Positions 19,002-28,778 of a stretch of 64,000 bases of DNA are shown here, piece after piece (the stretch's first letter is position 1; every line of letters starts with the position of its first letter). Source of the DNA: Microvirga sp. (GTDB lineage Bacteria; Pseudomonadota; Alphaproteobacteria; Rhizobiales; Beijerinckiaceae); assembly GCA_031181145.1 (NCBI GenBank), contig JAPSLB010000005.1:1-64000 (forward strand). The letters are read 5' to 3'. The notes under the pieces are model-generated. The model had not been told where the DNA came from, did not search any database, and saw only the letters and a list, made by a program, of their open reading frames with translations. The translations under genes and the position numbers were made by a program.

Positions 19002-19544
19002 TTAGCGGGGCGCCAGCACCATGACCACCTGGCGGCCTTCGAAGTTGGGCTCCTGCTCGACCTTGGCGAGGTCGCCCACATCGGCCTTCACGCGTTCGAG
19101 GACTTTCAGGCCCAGATCCTGGTGCGCCATCTCGCGTCCGCGGAAGCGCAGGGTGATCTTCACCTTGTTGCCCTCCTCGAAGAAGCCCTTCATGGCCTTC
19201 ATCTTGACGTCGTAATCGTGATCGTCGATGCCCGGGCGCAGCTTGATCTCCTTGACCTCGACGGTCTTCTGCTTCTTGCGCGCCTCGGCGGCCTTCTTCT
19301 GTTCCAGGAAGCGGAATTTGCCGTAGTCGAGGATCTTGCAGACCGGGGGAGACGCGTTCGGCGAGATTTCCACCAGGTCGAGGCCGGCATCTTCCGCGAT
19401 GCGCAACGCATCGAAGAAAGGCATCACGCCCCGGTTCTGCCCGGTATCGTCGATCAGCTGAACTTCACGAACTCCGCGAATATCTCGGTTGGCGCGCGGG
19501 CCTTCTTTCTGCGGCACCGGCAAGGGTCTCATTGGACGGCGAAT
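19002..19544 (-). CDS. infC: Translation initiation factor IF-3 (probable ATT start at 19544; ATG in the ORF track at 19532)
   Basis: [27 protein letters not shown]...[19 protein letters not shown]; - strand AGGAG-N9-ATT CGC CGT CCA ATG AGA. Confidence 0.95.
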   Translation of the reverse strand: MRRPMRPLPVPQKEGPRANRDIRGVREVQLIDDTGQNRGVMPFFDALRIAEDAGLDLVEISPNASPPVCKILDYGKFRFLEQKKAAEARKKQKTVEVKEIKLRPGIDDHDYDVKMKAMKGFFEEGNKVKITLRFRGREMAHQDLGLKVLERVKADVGDLAKVEQEPNFEGRQVVMVLAPR

Positions 19545-19659
19545 GGCTCATATCTCCTGTTTAAGGGCTCAGTCGAGGGAGGAGACTTGCTCGAAAGCCT
19601 CCGCAGCATGCTCAACATTGCCGAGAATAATCCGACATTTCGCGCAAAATGGCGGGAAG

Positions 19660-20904
19660 TCAACTTGTTCTGTGGGCTGACCAGCTATCCAGAAGGGCGG
19701 AATACACATTCAGCGTGCTCGAAACCATCCGGTCGAGGGAAAAGTGGCGCTCCACATGGCCCCTCGCCCGACTGCCTAGGGCGATTCTGGCGCTGGCGCC
19801 CAGGTCCAGGGCGGCACCCACCGCCTCCGCGAGCGCGTCGGCGTCGCCTGCCGGGACCCGCCAGCCCGTGCGCTCCTGCGGCGGCACCGCAGGCGGCGCG
19901 AGCACCGTCTCCGGCACGGCCCCCAGATCCGAGACCACCACGGGCGTGCCCATGGCCTGCGCCTCCACCGCCGAGCGGCCGAAGGCCTCGGGTTCCGTCG
20001 AGGGCACCGTCACCACCGCCGCCGCCAGGAAGGCCGCCGGCATATCGGCGCAATGGCCGACCCGGCGCACGATCTTCTTGAGCTTCCTGGCCTCGATGAG
20101 GCTCTCCAGCTCCTTCACATAGGAATCCCGCCCCTGAGGATCCCCCGCCAGGATGTAGACGACATCCTTCACGCCTGCGGCGCGAAGCTTGGCGGCGGCC
20201 TCGACGAGGACCTTTTGCCCCTTCCAGCCCGTCAGCCGGGCGGCGAGCAGCACCACCCGCTCGTGAGGCGCCACGTCCCAAGCCTTCCTCAAAGCCTCGA
20301 TCCGCTCCGGCGCCACGGCGGAAGGCGAGAACTTCTGGAAATCCGTTCCCCGGTAGATCACTCCGATCCGGTCGGCGGCCTGAGGATAGTGGGAGCGGAT
20401 CAGGTTGCTCGTGTATTGCGAGTTCGCGATGATCACGTCGCCCCGGGCCATGACCGAGTTGTAGAGCACCTTCACCGAGGAGCGGCCTGAATAGCTTCCG
20501 TGATAGGTGGTCACGAAGGGAATGTTGAGGCTGCGCGCAGCCCCTAAAGCCACCCAGGCGGGAGCCCGGGATCGGGCATGGACCAGGGATACGCCCTCCC
20601 TGTGGCAGATCCTGGCGAGCTTGCGCACGTTGAGCAGCATGGAGAATGGGTTCTTCGTCGCCGCTGGGAAGGGAATCCAGATGCCGCCCTTGGCCTGGAG
20701 CTCGCCCACGAGCCGACCGCCCTCGGTCGCCACCAGCGCCCGTGCGCCCGCATGGACCAGGCCCTCGGCGATGTCCACGGTGGTACGCTCCGCCCCGCCG
20801 GCCTCGAGCTCCGGAATGATCTGGAGGATGGTCCGGCCTGCCAGGGGATGAATGTTGGATGACGGGAAAGACGCTCCTCCGCCGGGTCGCGCTGAAAAAC
20901 TCAC
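19660..20904 (-). CDS. Glycosyltransferase family 4 (GT4-like)
   Basis: ILQIIPELEAGGAERTTVDIAEGL, HARSRAPAW, VPSTEPEAFGRSAVEAQAMGTPVV. Confidence 0.9.
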   Translation of the reverse strand: MSFSARPGGGASFPSSNIHPLAGRTILQIIPELEAGGAERTTVDIAEGLVHAGARALVATEGGRLVGELQAKGGIWIPFPAATKNPFSMLLNVRKLARICHREGVSLVHARSRAPAWVALGAARSLNIPFVTTYHGSYSGRSSVKVLYNSVMARGDVIIANSQYTSNLIRSHYPQAADRIGVIYRGTDFQKFSPSAVAPERIEALRKAWDVAPHERVVLLAARLTGWKGQKVLVEAAAKLRAAGVKDVVYILAGDPQGRDSYVKELESLIEARKLKKIVRRVGHCADMPAAFLAAAVVTVPSTEPEAFGRSAVEAQAMGTPVVVSDLGAVPETVLAPPAVPPQERTGWRVPAGDADALAEAVGAALDLGASARIALGSRARGHVERHFSLDRMVSSTLNVYSALLDSWSAHRTS

Positions 20905-20982
20905 CGATGCAAGAGCCTTCTCGAAGTGGTTGACAGAATCGCTTCAAACCCTTGCTTCAAAGCAGTTGAGGACAGGTTAACC

Positions 20983-21744
20983 ATGCAGCATAGCGTCACA
21001 GTCGGGTCGGGCGCCGAGGAGCGCCGGATCGCCGTGCTCCATCGCGAGGGCAAGGGGCCGCCGGTGGTCTGGATCGGCGGCTTCAAGTCCGACATGCGGG
21101 CCACCAAGGCGAGCACCATCGATTCCTGGGCCGAAGGCCGAGGCCGCGCCTGCCTGCGCTTCGACTACAGTGGCCACGGCGAATCGGGCGGCGCTTTCGA
21201 AGAAGGCTCCATCTCCCGCTGGCTGGAGGAGGCGCTTGCCGTCATGGAGCGGTTCCTCGAGGAGCGCCCCATCCTCGTGGGCTCCTCCATGGGCGGCTGG
21301 ATCTCCCTCCTCGCCGCGCGCCATCTCATGGACAGGCGCCCCGCCCTCGCGCCCACCGGCATCGTGCTCATCGCACCCGCCACCGACATGACGGAAGCGC
21401 TGATGTGGAACCGGTTTCCGGACGACATCAGGCGGACGGTCGCGGAGACGGGCGTTTATTACCGCCCGTCCGCCTATTCGGAAGATCCCTATCCCATCAC
21501 GAGAAAGCTGATCGAAGACGGGCGCCGCCACCTGCTCCTCGGCAAGCCGATCCAGACCGGCTGCCCCGTTCATATCCTGCAGGGCATGGAGGACCCGGAC
21601 GTGCCATGGGGCCATGCGCTGGAACTGATGGAGCACCTTCCAGGAGACAGCGTCTCGCTGACGCTCATCAAGGACGGCGACCATCGCCTCTCGCGGGACG
21701 AGGATCTGGAGCGTCTGATCGGAGCGATCGAGGCGATTGCCTGA
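20983..21744 (+). CDS. Alpha/beta hydrolase
   Basis: LRFDYSGHGESGG, VGSSMGGWISLLAA nucleophile elbow, DGDHRLSRDEDL. Confidence 0.88.
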   Translation: MQHSVTVGSGAEERRIAVLHREGKGPPVVWIGGFKSDMRATKASTIDSWAEGRGRACLRFDYSGHGESGGAFEEGSISRWLEEALAVMERFLEERPILVGSSMGGWISLLAARHLMDRRPALAPTGIVLIAPATDMTEALMWNRFPDDIRRTVAETGVYYRPSAYSEDPYPITRKLIEDGRRHLLLGKPIQTGCPVHILQGMEDPDVPWGHALELMEHLPGDSVSLTLIKDGDHRLSRDEDLERLIGAIEAIA

Positions 21745-21760
21745 AGGCTTGAAGCCTGGT

Positions 21761-21781
21761 CGGGCCGGACCACCCGGCCCG
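21761..21781. terminator. Hairpin between convergent hydrolase and DUF1150 genes
   Basis: CGGGCCGG-ACCAC-CCGGCCCG perfect 8-bp stem; no clear U tract. Confidence 0.45.
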
Positions 21782-21798
21782 CGCTCTTGCACGATCCG

Positions 21799-22065
21799 CT
21801 AGTGCAGGCTCACCGTGGTGAGATCATGGGCCCAGGCATTGGCGACCGCCGCATCGCGGCTGTCGGTCAGCACGATGGGCTCGCCGCTGGCGGAGAGAAG
21901 CGCAAAGAGCTTCACGCCGGGCTGCAGCTTCGGAGCCTGCGGGAAGAGCCGCGCCACATCGTCGGAACGCAGCGGTTTCACATAGGCCATCTCGCCGAGG
22001 CCAAGGGTCGCCAGTTCAGCCACATCCAAGGGCCGACCGGCTGGATTGCTGGTGTTGTGGTTCAT
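21799..22065 (-). CDS. DUF1150 family protein
   Basis: LDVAELATLGLGEMAYVKPLRSDDVARLFP; AAGGAG six nt before the ATG at 22065. Confidence 0.8.
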   Translation of the reverse strand: MNHNTSNPAGRPLDVAELATLGLGEMAYVKPLRSDDVARLFPQAPKLQPGVKLFALLSASGEPIVLTDSRDAAVANAWAHDLTTVSLH

Positions 22066-22093
22066 GGCCATCTCCTTGATGCGGCCGCTGCCG

Positions 22094-22528
22094 TCATGTC
22101 CGGTCCGAGGCGCTGATGTTGATCTTGCGAACGATCCGCTCCGGTTCGGGCCGGACCAGATCGATCGACAACAGGCCATTGGACAGATCCGCACCCAGAA
22201 CCTCCATGCCGTCGACAAGAAGGAAGGTGCGCTGGAACTGACGGGCGGCAATGCCGCGATGAAGGAAGTGCCTGGTCTTGTCGTCGGACTGACGTCCCCG
22301 GATGACGAGTTGATTCTCCTCCAGGGTCACCTCGAGCTGATCCTGGGTGAATCCAGCGACAGCCAGGGTGATGCGCAGACGCTCGGGAGCGTGCTCGGTA
22401 CGAGGCAGACGCTCGATATTGTAGGGAGGATAACCGTCTCCGGCTGCTTTCGCGACACGGTCGAGCGCCTGCTCGATCTCGTCGAAGCCTAACAGAAACG
22501 GATGCCCAAACGGCGACTGACGCGACAT
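22094..22528 (-). CDS. Hsp20/alpha-crystallin small heat shock protein
   Basis: PPYNIERLPRTEHAPERLRITLAVAGFTQDQLEVTLEENQLVIRGRQ and FLHRGIAARQFQRTFLLVDGMEV. Confidence 0.95.
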   Translation of the reverse strand: MSRQSPFGHPFLLGFDEIEQALDRVAKAAGDGYPPYNIERLPRTEHAPERLRITLAVAGFTQDQLEVTLEENQLVIRGRQSDDKTRHFLHRGIAARQFQRTFLLVDGMEVLGADLSNGLLSIDLVRPEPERIVRKINISASDRT

Positions 22529-22615
22529 GTTCGAAGCCCAAGGTTTAGAGGCACTTCGGTTGATTGTGAGCCCGCTCCTGCGGCACTCACGCAGCCCTCA
22601 TCGAGCCGCTGCGGG

Positions 22616-22646
22616 CAATATGGATATGGTTCCCGAGCGGATCAAG
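22616..22646 (-). promoter_or_regulatory. Candidate RpoH-type heat shock promoter for the hsp20 gene
   Basis: - strand CTTGATCCGCTCGGGAACCATATCCATATTG: CTTG-type -35 and CCATATTG -10-like element. Confidence 0.35.
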
Positions 22647-22776
22647 ACCCCTGCCAGGCCTCCCGGTAAGGGAGCAAGGGTAGGGTAAACGCACCTCCTT
22701 CCCTACCCCGCAAGATAGGCCGCCCGGCAACCTAGTCTGGCGTATGATCGGGCCATCGCCTCACAGGAGCAATGGC

Positions 22777-23577
22777 ATGGCCGAGAAATTGCAGCCCCGC
22801 TGGGCCAGCGGCGATCTCTACGAACCCTATGTCGGACGTTGGAGTCGCCTGGTGGCCCGGGAATTCCTCGCCTGGCTGGATGCGCCGCCCGGCCTCGATT
22901 GGCTCGATGTGGGCTGCGGCACGGGTGCCCTGATGGAAGCGATCTCCGAACGATGCGCGCCCAAGCGCCTCGCCGGCATCGACTCCTCCGAGGGGTTTCT
23001 CGATTTTGCCCGTCACCGCCTCGGGAGCGAAGCCGTCGAACTGCGGCAGGCCGACGCCCGGAGCCTGCCCTTTGCCGCCTCGGAATTCGACCGGATCGCC
23101 TCCGGCCTCGTGCTGAACTTCGTCGCCGACAAGGAACGCGCAGCTGCGGAGATGGCGCGCGTGGCACGATCGGGCGGCGAGGTGGCGCTCTATGTCTGGG
23201 ACTACACGGGCGGGATGGAGCTGATGCGCCGGTTCTGGGACGCGGCTGCGGACCTGGACCCGCATGCGCGGGAGCTTCAGGACACATGGCACGCGGCCTT
23301 CTGCCAGCCGGAGCCGCTTTACCGTCTCCTGGAGAAGGTGGGGCTCACCCGGATCGAGGTCCGCGCCATCGATGTGCCAACGGTTTTCCGCGACTTCGAC
23401 GATTACTGGAACCCGTTCCTTGGAGGGCAGTCGCCCGCTCCTGCCTATTGCATGGCCTTGAGCGAGGAGGACCGCGCCACCCTCCGCGAAAGGTTGCGTG
23501 AGACGCTCCCCACGCAGCCGGACGGCAGCATCCATCTGACGGCCCGCGCTTGGGCCGTTCGGGGCCGCAAACGCTAG
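22777..23577 (+). CDS. Class I SAM-dependent methyltransferase
   Basis: LDVGCGTGALMEAISER and GIDSSEGFLDFAR motif I region. Confidence 0.92.
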   Translation: MAEKLQPRWASGDLYEPYVGRWSRLVAREFLAWLDAPPGLDWLDVGCGTGALMEAISERCAPKRLAGIDSSEGFLDFARHRLGSEAVELRQADARSLPFAASEFDRIASGLVLNFVADKERAAAEMARVARSGGEVALYVWDYTGGMELMRRFWDAAADLDPHARELQDTWHAAFCQPEPLYRLLEKVGLTRIEVRAIDVPTVFRDFDDYWNPFLGGQSPAPAYCMALSEEDRATLRERLRETLPTQPDGSIHLTARAWAVRGRKR

Positions 23578-23583
23578 CTTTCC

Positions 23584-24984
23584 TCAGACCTGGCCGCGCC
23601 ACCAGGCGACCTGCTCGGCCACCCGGACAGGCGAGGTGCCGCCAAAGCTCGTGCGGGAGCGCACGGAATTCTCGACCCCCAGCACCTCGTAGATGCCCTC
23701 GTGGATGCGCGGCTCGACGGTCTGCATGACCTCCAGCGGCAGCTCCTCGAGACTGCAGCCGCGGTTCTCGGCCTCGGAGACGATCCGGCCCGTCACATGG
23801 TGGGCATCGCGGAACGGGATGTTGAGGCTGCGCACGAGCCAATCGGCAAGGTCCGTCGCCGTGGAGAAGCCGGCCCCCGCCACCGCCGCCATGCGCTCCG
23901 GCACGGGCTCGAGGTCCTGGATCATGCCGGTGGTAGCGGCGAGCACGATCTCGAGAGTGTCGGCCGCGTCGAAGAGCGGCTCCTTGTCCTCCTGCGTATC
24001 CTTCGCATAGGCGAGCGGCAGGCCTTTCATGACCGTGAGCAGCGAAACCAGGGAGCCGATCACGCGGCCGGTCTTGCCGCGCACGAGTTCCGCAGCGTCG
24101 GGATTGCGCTTCTGCGGCATCATGCTGGAGCCGGTGGTCCAGCGGTCGGGTAGCTTCACGAAGCCGAAGGGAGCCGACATCCAGATGATGATCTCTTCCG
24201 CCAGGCGCGAAAGATGCATGGCGCAGATCGAGGCGGCGGCCATGAATTCCAGCAGGCTGTCGCGGTCGGACACCGTATCGAGGGAATTGCGGGTGGGCCC
24301 GTCGAACCCCAGGGCCTGCGCCGTCATGTGCCGGTCGATCGGGAAGGACGTGCCGGCCAGCGCGCCCGCGCCGAGCGGGCATTCGTTCAGACGCTTGCGG
24401 GAATCGCGGAAGCGGCTGCGGTCGCGGCCGAACATCTCCACATAGGCCATGAGATGGTGCCCGAAGGTTACCGGCTGGGCGCTCTGCAGATGGGTGAAGC
24501 CCGGCATCACGGTGGCCGCATGGGCCTCCGCCTTGTCGAGCAGCGCCTCGATCAGGCCGGTGAGCTGCTGATCGGCCCGGTCGTGGGCCTCGCGCACCCA
24601 GAGGCGCGTGTCGGTGGCGACCTGATCGTTGCGGCTGCGGGCCGTGTGGAGGCGCGCCGCGGGATCCCCGACGATCTCGCGCAGGCGGCTCTCGATATTC
24701 ATGTGGATGTCTTCGAGCGCCGTGGAGAAGGTGAATCCGCCGGATTCGATCTCGCTCAGAACCTGCCGCAGCCCCTGATGGATCGCGTCCCGGTCGCTCT
24801 CCGCGATGATCCCCTGCTGCGCCAGCATGGCGCTGTGAGCGATGGAGCCCTGGATGTCCTGGGCGTAGAGGCGCCTGTCGAAATCGATGGACGCGTTGAT
24901 CGCCTCCATGAGGGCGCTCGGAGAGGACGAGAACCGTCCGCCCCACATGATATTGGCACCAGACTTCTTGGCTTCTTCAGACAC
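23584..24984 (-). CDS. argH: Argininosuccinate lyase
   Basis: [32 protein letters not shown] and [20 protein letters not shown] signature. Confidence 0.97.
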   Translation of the reverse strand: MSEEAKKSGANIMWGGRFSSSPSALMEAINASIDFDRRLYAQDIQGSIAHSAMLAQQGIIAESDRDAIHQGLRQVLSEIESGGFTFSTALEDIHMNIESRLREIVGDPAARLHTARSRNDQVATDTRLWVREAHDRADQQLTGLIEALLDKAEAHAATVMPGFTHLQSAQPVTFGHHLMAYVEMFGRDRSRFRDSRKRLNECPLGAGALAGTSFPIDRHMTAQALGFDGPTRNSLDTVSDRDSLLEFMAAASICAMHLSRLAEEIIIWMSAPFGFVKLPDRWTTGSSMMPQKRNPDAAELVRGKTGRVIGSLVSLLTVMKGLPLAYAKDTQEDKEPLFDAADTLEIVLAATTGMIQDLEPVPERMAAVAGAGFSTATDLADWLVRSLNIPFRDAHHVTGRIVSEAENRGCSLEELPLEVMQTVEPRIHEGIYEVLGVENSVRSRTSFGGTSPVRVAEQVAWWRGQV

Positions 24985-25187
24985 TGTGTTTCACCCGGAA
25001 TTCGCGTTCGTTAAGCCTTTGCCACAGGTCAGCCGCCGAGGCAAAGCCGCAACCGGGCTGCGCCTGCATTAAGCACATTGCGCAATGTTTGCCAGTTTGA
25101 CACCAGTCCCTGGACTCGACAGCGCCTATGTGATTTGCATTCATACGCTCGCACAGGAGCGCATGCCGCGCGCAAGGGAACTGGCCC

Positions 25188-26783
25188 ATGAAAAGACTAA
25201 CGAAATTCCTCCTATCCGCCGCGATGGTCGCCACGATGGCCACCTCGTTCAATGCCGTTCAGGCAGCCACCCCACCGGATACCCTCGTCCAGGCCTGGCA
25301 GATGGACGACATCATCACGCTCGATCCGGCCGAGGTATTCGAGTTCACGGCTTCCGAGATCCTGGGCAATACCTATGAGCGCCTGATTGCCTACGATTAC
25401 AAGGATGTGTCCAAGATCTACGGCGAGGTCGCCGAGTCCTGGACCGTGTCGCCCGATGGCAAGACCTTCACCTTCAAGATCCGCCAGGGCAAGAAATTTG
25501 CCTCCGGCAACCCGCTGACCGCCGAGGACGCCGTCTTCTCGCTCCAGCGCGCCGTCACCCTCGACCTGTCGCCGGCCTTCATTCTCGGCCAGTTCGGCTT
25601 CACGAAGGACAACGTGAAGGACAAGATCAAGCAGACCGGGCCTTACGAGTTCACCATGGAACTCGACAAGGCCTATGCGCCGACTTTCGTCCTGTACTGC
25701 ATGACCTCGAGCGTCGCTTCCATCGTCGACAAGAAGCTCGTGATGCAAAACGAGAAGGATGGCGACCTGGGCTACAACTGGCTCAAGACCAAGTATGCCG
25801 GCTCCGGTCCTTTCACGATCCGCGACTGGAAGGCGAATGAGGTTGTCGTGCTTGAGCGCAACCCGAACTACGACAAGAAGGCTCCGCTCGCCCGCGTGAT
25901 CTACCGCCACATCAAGGAAACGGCGACCCAGCGCCTGATGCTTGAAAAGGGCGACGTCGATATCGCTCGCAACCTGAACCCGGAAGAAATCGAAGCCGTT
26001 TCGAAGAACCCGGACATCAAGGTCGATTCCGGCCCGAAGGGCGGCCTCTGGTATCTCGGCCTGAACCAGAAGAACCCGAATCTGGCAAAGCCCGAGGTGC
26101 GGAAAGCGCTCAAGTATCTTGTCGACTATCAGGCGATTGCCGACACGATCATGAAGCACAAAGGCACTGTCCATCAGGCTTTCCTGCCCAAGGGCTTCCT
26201 CGGCGCTGTCACGGATAACCCGTACAAGCTCGATGTCGCCAAGGCGAAGGAACTGCTCGCACAGGCCGGCCTGAAGGACGGCTTCACCGTGACCATGGAC
26301 ACGCGCTCCACGGCCGACGTCACCGGCACGGCCCAGGCGATCCAGCAGACCTTTGCCCAGGCGGGCGTGAAGCTCGAGATCATCCCTGGCGATGGCAAGC
26401 AGACCCTGACCAAGTACCGTGCCCGTCAGCACGACATCTATATCGGCCGCTGGGGCGCGGACTATCAGGATCCGAACACCAACGCCGATACCTTTGCGGC
26501 TAACGACGACAACGCGGACGACGCCAAGGCGAAGCCGCTGGCATGGCGCAATGCCTGGGATCCGGGCCCGCTCACGGCCAAGACCCGCGCTGCGGTTCTT
26601 GAGACTGATGCCGAGAAGCGCGCTCAAATGTACAAGGAGCTGCAGCAGGCTGTTCTCGACGATGGCCCGTTCGTGATCTACCTGCAGGAAATCGAAGTCG
26701 CCGCTCAACGCAAGAACGTTGAGGGCTTCATCATCGGCCCGTCCTTTGACACCAACAGCGTTGCTCAAGCGAAAAAGAACTAA
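25188..26783 (+). CDS. Peptide ABC transporter substrate-binding protein (SBP_bac_5)
   Basis: Signal peptide, AESWTVSPDGKTFTFKIRQGKKFASGNPLTAEDAVFSLQRAV. Confidence 0.93.
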   Translation: MKRLTKFLLSAAMVATMATSFNAVQAATPPDTLVQAWQMDDIITLDPAEVFEFTASEILGNTYERLIAYDYKDVSKIYGEVAESWTVSPDGKTFTFKIRQGKKFASGNPLTAEDAVFSLQRAVTLDLSPAFILGQFGFTKDNVKDKIKQTGPYEFTMELDKAYAPTFVLYCMTSSVASIVDKKLVMQNEKDGDLGYNWLKTKYAGSGPFTIRDWKANEVVVLERNPNYDKKAPLARVIYRHIKETATQRLMLEKGDVDIARNLNPEEIEAVSKNPDIKVDSGPKGGLWYLGLNQKNPNLAKPEVRKALKYLVDYQAIADTIMKHKGTVHQAFLPKGFLGAVTDNPYKLDVAKAKELLAQAGLKDGFTVTMDTRSTADVTGTAQAIQQTFAQAGVKLEIIPGDGKQTLTKYRARQHDIYIGRWGADYQDPNTNADTFAANDDNADDAKAKPLAWRNAWDPGPLTAKTRAAVLETDAEKRAQMYKELQQAVLDDGPFVIYLQEIEVAAQRKNVEGFIIGPSFDTNSVAQAKKN

Positions 26784-26790
26784 TACCTCG

Positions 26791-27846
26791 ATGGCATCAT
26801 CAATCGCGAATGGAGGCGGAGGGCACGATGCCCTCCGCTTCTATCTTACAAAGACCGCCCAATTCTTTCTCGTGCTGGCGACGACCCTTCTCGGACTCGT
26901 TGCCGTCACCTTTATTATCGGCCGCGTCGTTCCCATCGACCCTGTGCTCGCCATCGTCGGCGACAGGGCTCCCGCTCACGTCTACGAGCGCGCCCGCCAG
27001 GAACTCGGCCTCGATCTTCCGCTCATCCAGCAATTCTGGATCTATCTAAAGAAGGCCGTCACCGGCGATTTCGGCAATTCGGTGCTCACCACTAACCCGG
27101 TGATGACGGATATCGCCAATGCCTTTCCGGCAACTTTCGAATTGGCGACGCTGGGCACGATCATCGGCACGATCATCGGCATTCCGCTCGGCGTTCTCGC
27201 GGCCGTGAAACGGGGTACCCTGATCGATCAGGTCGTACGCTTCCTTGGTCTCGCCGGTTACTCGATTCCGATCTTCTGGCTCGGCCTCATGGGCCTGCTG
27301 CTGTTCTACGCCAAGCTCGGCTGGGTCGCGGGGCCGGGGCGCATCGACGTGACCTATTCGTATCTCTACACGCCGATCACGGGCATCGTACTGATCGATA
27401 CCGCCATGCAGGGCCAGTGGGACGCTTTTTGGAATGCTGTGTCGCACATCCTCCTGCCGGCATGTCTGCTCGGCTATTTCTCGCTCGCCTATATCAGCCG
27501 CATGACGCGCTCCTTCATGCTCAACGAGCTGGCGCAGGAATACGTCATCGCGGCGCGCGTGAAGGGCCTGTCCGAGATGCGCGTGATCTGGCGTCACGCC
27601 CTGCGCAACGCCGCCGTGCCGCTGGTGACCGTGATCGCCCTGTCCTACGCGAACCTGCTCGAAGGCTCGGTGCTCACCGAAACCGTCTTCGCGTGGCCGG
27701 GCCTCGGCCAGTACATCACCAATTCCCTGCAGAACGCCGATATGAATGCAGTGCTGGGTGGAACCCTCGCGATTGGCACCGTCTTCGTGCTGCTCAATCT
27801 CGTCTCCGACCTGCTCTATCGCCTGCTTGACCCGAGGACCCGCTGA
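26791..27846 (+). CDS. Peptide ABC transporter permease (DppB-like)
   Basis: LDLPLIQQFWIYLKKAVTGDFG, EYVIAARVKGLSEMRVIWRHALRNAAVPLV EAA loop. Confidence 0.92.
   Translation: MASSIANGGGGHDALRFYLTKTAQFFLVLATTLLGLVAVTFIIGRVVPIDPVLAIVGDRAPAHVYERARQELGLDLPLIQQFWIYLKKAVTGDFGNSVLTTNPVMTDIANAFPATFELATLGTIIGTIIGIPLGVLAAVKRGTLIDQVVRFLGLAGYSIPIFWLGLMGLLLFYAKLGWVAGPGRIDVTYSYLYTPITGIVLIDTAMQGQWDAFWNAVSHILLPACLLGYFSLAYISRMTRSFMLNELAQEYVIAARVKGLSEMRVIWRHALRNAAVPLVTVIALSYANLLEGSVLTETVFAWPGLGQYITNSLQNADMNAVLGGTLAIGTVFVLLNLVSDLLYRLLDPRTR
26816..26838 (+). promoter_or_regulatory. Perfect hairpin inside the first codons of the DppB-like gene
   Basis: GCGGAGGGC-ACGAT-GCCCTCCGC, 9-bp stem, 5-nt loop. Confidence 0.6.
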
Positions 27847-28778
27847 TGGCCGGCTCCCCTGCCTTCTCCCAACCCACAGGCCTGCGGGCCTGGCTTCTGT
27901 CGCCTGAGCCCACCTCCCGCTGGCAAGCGCGCCTCGGCCGCTTCTATCTCGGCTGGCGCACCTTCACCAAGAACCCGCTGGCGGTGATGGGCCTCGGCAT
28001 CGTGGTGCTCCTGATCGTCGTCGCCCTCTTCGCCGACGTCCTTGCGCCTTATTCTCCGGTGATCGGAGGCGACCTGCGCACGCAGCGTCTCCTGCCGCCG
28101 AACGAGACCTTCTGGCTCGGCACGGACGACCAAGCGCGCGATATCCTCTCGCGCATCATCCACGGTTCGCGCATCACCCTGTTCGTCGTCGTCCTGGTGT
28201 CGATCATCGCAACCCCCATCGGCCTTCTGGTCGGCACGATCGCGGGCTATCTCGGCGGCTGGGTCGATACGGTGCTGATGCGTATCACCGACATCTTCCT
28301 CGCTTTCCCGCGCCTCGTCCTCGCGTTGGCTTTCGTGGCTGCATTGGGACCGGGCATCGAAAACGCCGTCATCGCGATTGCGATCACCTCCTGGCCACCT
28401 TATGCCCGCATCGCGCGCGCAGAGACGCTGATGATTCGCAACAGCGACTTCATCGCCGCTGTCAAGCTCCAGGGTGCCTCGACGCCGCGCATCATTTTGG
28501 GTCACGTCATTCCACTCTGCCTCTCCTCCGTGATCGTGCGCGTCACGCTCGACATGGCGGGCATCATCCTGACCGCCGCGGGTCTCGGCTTCCTCGGCCT
28601 CGGCGCGCAGCCGCCGTCGCCGGAATGGGGCGCCATGGTGGCGACGGGCCGCAACTATCTCATCGATCAATGGTGGGTCGCCGCCATGCCCGGTCTTGCC
28701 ATCTTCGTGGTGAGCCTCGGCTTCAACCTGCTGGGCGACGGCCTGCGCGACGTTCTCGATCCGAAGGCTGCGAAATGA
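27846..28778 (+). CDS. Peptide ABC transporter permease (DppC-like)
   Basis: LGTDDQARDILSRIIHGSRITLFV, DFIAAVKLQGASTPRIILGHVIP. Confidence 0.92.
   Translation: MAGSPAFSQPTGLRAWLLSPEPTSRWQARLGRFYLGWRTFTKNPLAVMGLGIVVLLIVVALFADVLAPYSPVIGGDLRTQRLLPPNETFWLGTDDQARDILSRIIHGSRITLFVVVLVSIIATPIGLLVGTIAGYLGGWVDTVLMRITDIFLAFPRLVLALAFVAALGPGIENAVIAIAITSWPPYARIARAETLMIRNSDFIAAVKLQGASTPRIILGHVIPLCLSSVIVRVTLDMAGIILTAAGLGFLGLGAQPPSPEWGAMVATGRNYLIDQWWVAAMPGLAIFVVSLGFNLLGDGLRDVLDPKAAK

Noticed and set aside
22529-22640. ROSE-type RNA thermometer upstream of hsp20
   Set aside because: The region just before the ATG lacks the conserved anti-SD pairing motif and even a clear SD, so it cannot be supported by eye.
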